The notes under the pieces: generated by a model
What the model was told of the DNA's origin: nothing
Databases searched by the model: none
The model's input: only the letters and a program-made list of their open reading frames with translations
Position numbers and translations under genes: made by a program
Part shown: in pieces, positions 60,946 to 64,000 of the stretch
How positions within the stretch are numbered: position 1 is the first letter of the stretch
Layout of the letters: every line of letters begins with the position of its first letter
Source of the DNA: JANXLO01 sp038231295
GTDB lineage: Bacteria; Armatimonadota; Chthonomonadetes; Chthonomonadales; Chthonomonadaceae
NCBI GenBank assembly: GCA_038231295.1
Contig: JBBRLP010000003.1
Span: forward strand, 41,354 to 105,353
DNA length: 64,000 nt
Direction: 5' to 3'

Positions 60946-61887
60946 ATGTCTTCTTACCGCCTCTCGCCGCGTTTCCGGGTACGGGCCGTCTCGCCCACCG
61001 CTTTTACCCTGATCGAACTGCTCGTCGTCATCGCGATTATTGCGATCCTCGCCGCTATTCTCTTCCCGGTTTTCGCGCAGGCCCGTGAGAAGGCACGACA
61101 GACCGCCTGTCTCTCCAATATGCGCCAACTCGCTACGGCCGCTCGAATGTACATGGAGGACTTTGACGGGGCTTTGTATCACCATCACGAGGAGTACGTT
61201 CTCGACGACGGCACACAGACGCCTACGCTTCCCGCAACGGCAGGCGGCTGCTCCGGCGGGGGGCATGGCAACAGCAACGCGGAAAAGCCCTGGGCCATCT
61301 TCTTTCAGCCCTACATGAAAAATCGTCAAATGCTCTTCTGTCCCTCCGATGCAGCCCCGAAATCGCAGCGTCTCGCCTCGAACATCCAGGACTACAACGG
61401 CAATATCACCAATCTCGGAGACGAGTGCAGCGCAGCGCCTAACGGGGAACAATGCCTTGCCGAAAACGGTCATCTCGCGATGTGGAATTACCTGCTCAAC
61501 TCCATTTTTACGCATCAATCCTGCCGGTATATCAAAGAGGGAGTGCTGCCCGGTTTCGCTACCGATGCCGTTCTCAGCAGTCTGCCCGATCCAAATGTCA
61601 TTATGTTCTCCGAGCGCAACTCCGTCGCTCTCGATGATCCCAACAACACCGACTTCGGCTATATCCCCCAGGACGATTACGACACATGGCCCGGAGAGGC
61701 TGCTCTAGTGCAGTGGGGCAGCGGTCCCTACGCCAATGAAGGCTGGATCAAATACAATCGGCACAGCGGCGGTGCGAACTATATCTACTTCGACGGACAT
61801 GTGAAATGGCTGCGCTGGGGCCGCGCCCGGCTCGACCAGTATCCCGACCACATTGTCCGCTTTCCTCTCTCTAACCCTCCACAGTAG
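60946..61887 (+). CDS. Prepilin-like protein (type II pseudopilin/DUF1559-like)
   Basis: 313 residues from ATG 60946, ATAACGGAGAAAACG upstream. SPTAFTLIELLVVIAIIAIL is the class III prepilin signal, cut before Phe with Glu at +5, followed by FPVFAQAREKARQTACLSNM. The C-terminal NRHSGGANYIYFDGHVKWLR is the H-x9-D-G type ending common in Armatimonadota, Planctomycetes and Verrucomicrobia, where such proteins occur in dozens. It is assembled by type II/IV machinery. Several cysteines in the central part suggest disulfides. Confidence 0.9.
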   Translation: MSSYRLSPRFRVRAVSPTAFTLIELLVVIAIIAILAAILFPVFAQAREKARQTACLSNMRQLATAARMYMEDFDGALYHHHEEYVLDDGTQTPTLPATAGGCSGGGHGNSNAEKPWAIFFQPYMKNRQMLFCPSDAAPKSQRLASNIQDYNGNITNLGDECSAAPNGEQCLAENGHLAMWNYLLNSIFTHQSCRYIKEGVLPGFATDAVLSSLPDPNVIMFSERNSVALDDPNNTDFGYIPQDDYDTWPGEAALVQWGSGPYANEGWIKYNRHSGGANYIYFDGHVKWLRWGRARLDQYPDHIVRFPLSNPPQ

Positions 61888-62085
61888 AGGTTTGCCGGGA
61901 GTTGCCCCCCCGGCTGGAAAAAGCGGACGTCTTGCAGCCGTAATGCGCGAGGCTTCGTGTTGATGTACAGCCTGTGAAGGTTGCGCCGCAGTAAACTGCT
62001 GCGCTGGAAAAAGCAAGTGGCTGCTTCGCAGGCACCGGATACTGGAAGGTGGAGGGTTGGCTAGAAACGCCCTTTGTGCGGTAGG

Positions 62086-62223
62086 GTTGCGACGGACGGA
62101 AATCCCCGCTATATGACCTTCGGCCCAGTTTCCTTCGGAAACATTCAGGCTAACAGGGCCACTCTTTAGCACTCGACGCATGTTTCCCGAAGGAGACTAC
62201 GGCGAAGCCGCGTAGCGAGGGGG
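62086..62223 (-). repeat. Dispersed intergenic repeat, family A copy 4
   Basis: The reverse-complement match to copy 1: read on the minus strand it gives ctacgcggcttcgccg, then gtttccgaaggaaac, gggccgaaggtcata and tagcgggga in order. The gap 61888-62331 otherwise holds two short GC-rich hairpins (near 61893 and 61985) and a stem before thyX. Confidence 0.85.
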
Positions 62224-62274
62224 AGCCAGGCCAGCGAACGTGCTGTGGAACGGGAATGGGAAGAGAGTAGTAGC

Positions 62275-62313
62275 CCCTTCTCCCAGGGAGCTTGTGAGCG
62301 CCTGGGAGAAGGG
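62275..62313 (-). terminator. Stem-loop at the thyX 3' side
   Basis: cccttctcccagg (62275-62287) pairs with cctgggagaaggg (62301-62313), 13 bp, 19 bases past the thyX stop. No T tract follows, so termination strength is uncertain. Confidence 0.5.
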
Positions 62314-62331
62314 CCATACCAGGACAGCGGC

Positions 62332-63270
62332 CTAGACTTTCGGGGTGTCCGTTGCGACGCCGTAGGTGCCATCGGGGAGGGCTGTGATGCGGTAGTCGCC
62401 GAACAGGAGGGGGTCTACGGCGTGGAGGCAGAGGTAGGCGCGGAACGCAAGGGCGCGTATCTCGGTCTCGGCGTGGGGATTGGCCCGCATTTCGAGGATA
62501 TGCCGCCAGGCGCGGGCGTTGGCGGTGACGACGAGCGGGGCTTCCGTCTCGTTGGGCAGGACGCTGCGGGCGGCCTGCTGCACCTTCTTGCGGAGGTCGG
62601 TGCGGGCGTCGGCGGAGAGAATTTCGGAGCCGGACTTCTGCATCTCCAGCAGGCGCTCGGCAATCCGGTTGTACTCGGCGGCAGCGGAATTGATGCGGCG
62701 TTCAAAGGCGGCGTGGAGTTCGGGATCGTCCTGATACTCGGGCCGCTCGACGAAACGCAAGACGCGCCCGGAGACGTACCGCTGCGAAATCTGCGAGACC
62801 CCCACCCCGGCCCGATGCCGCACCAGTTCGTGCGTGACGCTCCGGCTGACGCCATAGAACAGAAACGTGAAGTTCGCGTGTTCGAGAACGCTGCCGTGAC
62901 CATGTTCGCGAATGTTTGCGAAATAGCGCTCAGCGTCGGCGTTCAGAGTGCGTTTCGGGGCGAACGAGGCGTAGCAGAGCTGACCGGCGGCCTTGCAGAG
63001 GTCGGCTCCGGGCGGCAGGGGCGTCGGGTCATCGAGGTACTGCATGAAGTTCAGTTCCGGCGCGAAGCCGCCCAGAAATCCCGCGATGTTCCCAACGTTC
63101 ACCTGCGGCTTCGCGAGCAGCGACACACCGGGAGCCTGAAGGTAGGGCGTTCCCTCCGCCGTCGCCAGCGCGGGAGAAAACACGGAAGGATAGCCCGTCT
63201 CCCGCCCAGTAACCCACTCCCGCAGTTCCGCAAAATCCTCGTTCGTGCCGCTCTGTGCCTCATTCCCCAT
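62332..63270 (-). CDS. thyX: Flavin-dependent thymidylate synthase
   Basis: Makes dTMP from dUMP using FAD and methylene-THF. 312 residues, longer than many. HGSVLEHANFTFLFYGVSRS is the family core. The signature reads RHRAGVGVSQISQRY, i.e. one residue longer than the classic RHRx7S, the form seen in a ThyX subgroup. SVLPNETEAPLVVTANARAW and the end (RALAFRAYLCLHA) agree. FolD in this window makes the methylene-THF/NADPH pool that ThyX uses. Confidence 0.92.
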   Translation of the reverse strand: MGNEAQSGTNEDFAELREWVTGRETGYPSVFSPALATAEGTPYLQAPGVSLLAKPQVNVGNIAGFLGGFAPELNFMQYLDDPTPLPPGADLCKAAGQLCYASFAPKRTLNADAERYFANIREHGHGSVLEHANFTFLFYGVSRSVTHELVRHRAGVGVSQISQRYVSGRVLRFVERPEYQDDPELHAAFERRINSAAAEYNRIAERLLEMQKSGSEILSADARTDLRKKVQQAARSVLPNETEAPLVVTANARAWRHILEMRANPHAETEIRALAFRAYLCLHAVDPLLFGDYRITALPDGTYGVATDTPKV

Positions 63271-63396
63271 GCGTCATGCCTCCTTCGACAGACCCCCATT
63301 GTACCCGATTTCCCGTGAGGGAGAGAGGCGGACAATGGGGGCAATCATTTTCGTATGACGAGGGAATGAGGTGGAGACCTATGCTTTCATGGAGCG

Positions 63397-63768
63397 TTAC
63401 TGGATTCCTTTGGGCCGGAAGATAAACGACAGCGGGGCGAGCATGATGCCCAGAACGACCAGCCCCGACATCCCGGACATAGTTCCGAACAGGGTAAGAA
63501 ATATCCCGACGATGGTCACCATGACGAGGTACCCGATGGCGGCGCGAGACATGGGCGGCGGCGGGGGATTTCCAGCCCTTTTTCGCAGCCAACTCGGCAG
63601 GAAGGCCGCCACTATCAACGCTCCTGCCCCCACGCAGAAGAAGGTCCACCCGGAAGACGGCATCCCAGGATGGCCGGAAGGCGTCAAGAGCAGATAGGCC
63701 AGGATAATACCGGGCAAAATCGCCAGGGCGAGCAGAATGTGAATCACTTTGTACTGTGTCAGTTTCAT
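63397..63768 (-). CDS. Small membrane protein
   Basis: 123 residues from ATG 63768 (a longer frame to 63828 starts without a ribosome site). Four predicted membrane helices (about 10-28, 41-57, 73-92 and 96-116) are joined by a Pro-rich loop (RAGNPPPPPMSRA). No family is recognised. It is upstream of nothing on its strand within reach except thyX, 127 bases further on. Confidence 0.55.
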   Translation of the reverse strand: MKLTQYKVIHILLALAILPGIILAYLLLTPSGHPGMPSSGWTFFCVGAGALIVAAFLPSWLRKRAGNPPPPPMSRAAIGYLVMVTIVGIFLTLFGTMSGMSGLVVLGIMLAPLSFIFRPKGIQ

Positions 63769-63940
63769 GAGGTTCTTTCTCTGCGGAGCAGAAGGCCCCG
63801 AGGTCGGGCCTGATAGGAGGACGTGCATAACGTAATTTAGTTTCGTTATCTAAAAAATCGCGTAACTGCTCAGCCCTCCCTCCTGTGATACTTCCTGCTC
63901 CATCGGGAATCTTTGAAGCGGACACTTCGTACAAACAAGT

Positions 63941-64000
63941 ATGCTTACACACGAAGAAATCCTGGCTCTCTACGAGAAGGGACCCGATGCGGTCGCGGAG
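63941..64000 (+). mobile_element. Start of an IS66-like transposase gene (cut by window end)
   Basis: The ATG at 63941 begins MLTHEEILALYEKGPDAVAE, the typical N-terminus of single-ORF IS66-family (ISBst12-type) transposases, where E-x-LYE-x-GP-x-A-V leads into a coiled coil. GTAACTGCTCAG at 63862-63873 may be the left end. Only 20 codons are visible, so the family call is tentative. Confidence 0.6.

Noticed and set aside
1..64000. CRISPR array or prophage.
   Set aside because: No regularly spaced direct repeats, no cas genes, and no phage structural or integrase genes are visible. The repeats found are dispersed single elements.

Overview
The window comes from a bacterial chromosome of roughly 55-60% GC. 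Gene content suggests a free-living, probably aerobic heterotroph. It includes trigger factor, DXP synthase, FolD, MurB, a flavin-dependent thymidylate synthase, GH172 and GH57 enzymes, Gfo/Idh/MocA oxidoreductases, ECF sigma/anti-sigma pairs, and a prepilin-like protein with a C-terminal H-X9-DG type ending. That mix fits Armatimonadota or a related Terrabacteria/PVC-like lineage, but no rRNA or other marker here settles it. Promoters that can be read directly are close to TTGACA-N17/18-TATAAT.

Layout. 1-7556: tig (partial, minus), dxs, small secreted and TPR proteins, an oxidoreductase, and a PstS-OmpA fusion. 7557-14144: tRNA-Thr, FKBP isomerase, HtrA protease, a DUF4185 protein and a WD40 protein. 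14268-16487: a candidate operator followed by a nucleotidyl cyclase-TIR-AAA single-chain protein. 16506-20560: dtd, TPR, NTF2-like, ferritin-VIT and MscS genes. 20587-29645 (all minus): the most remarkable block. Reading with transcription it runs ECF sigma, anti-sigma, RNase Z, an unassigned structured stretch, tRNA-Ile(UAU), tRNA-Trp, a Y RNA, a tRNA-like RNA with a Y-RNA stem inside its anticodon stem, Ro60 (Rsr), two tandem Y-like hairpins, a double-AAA+ Clp ATPase fused to a GGQ-less release-factor-2-like domain, and RNA 2'-phosphotransferase KptA. 29885-33212: secreted and membrane proteins, a lone response regulator, tRNA-Pro. 33245-36350: a cysteine-biosynthesis operon (CysM-like, JAMM protease, MoaD-MoeB-rhodanese fusion) behind a palindromic operator. 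36544-47056 (minus): envelope genes and a MITE, then the pgpH-ybeY-dgkA/PAP2-CNNM operon, then nusB-folD. 47214-56759: FG-GAP, DUF899, VOC and BNR/MoaD genes, a low-GC ankyrin gene beside an RHS fragment, and a Pls-type NRPS. 56937-64000: GH172, GH57, an M20 peptidase, a prepilin-like gene, thyX, and the start of an IS66-like transposase.

How things fit together. The Ro60 block looks like an RNA surveillance and repair locus. Ro60 binds Y RNAs; four Y-type stems sharing GGGCCG-N9-GG(UU/GC)AUC lie around its gene, matching the Ro-binding strand of animal Y RNAs. RNase Z and KptA act on RNA ends, and the Clp-RF2 fusion suggests a machine that docks on ribosomes without hydrolysing peptidyl-tRNA. 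This joint role is inferred from linkage and motifs. Dispersed intergenic repeats recur through the window (one family with four copies plus a related inverted repeat; a second short hairpin repeat with two copies). One MITE has changed the edges of murB and the gene upstream of it.
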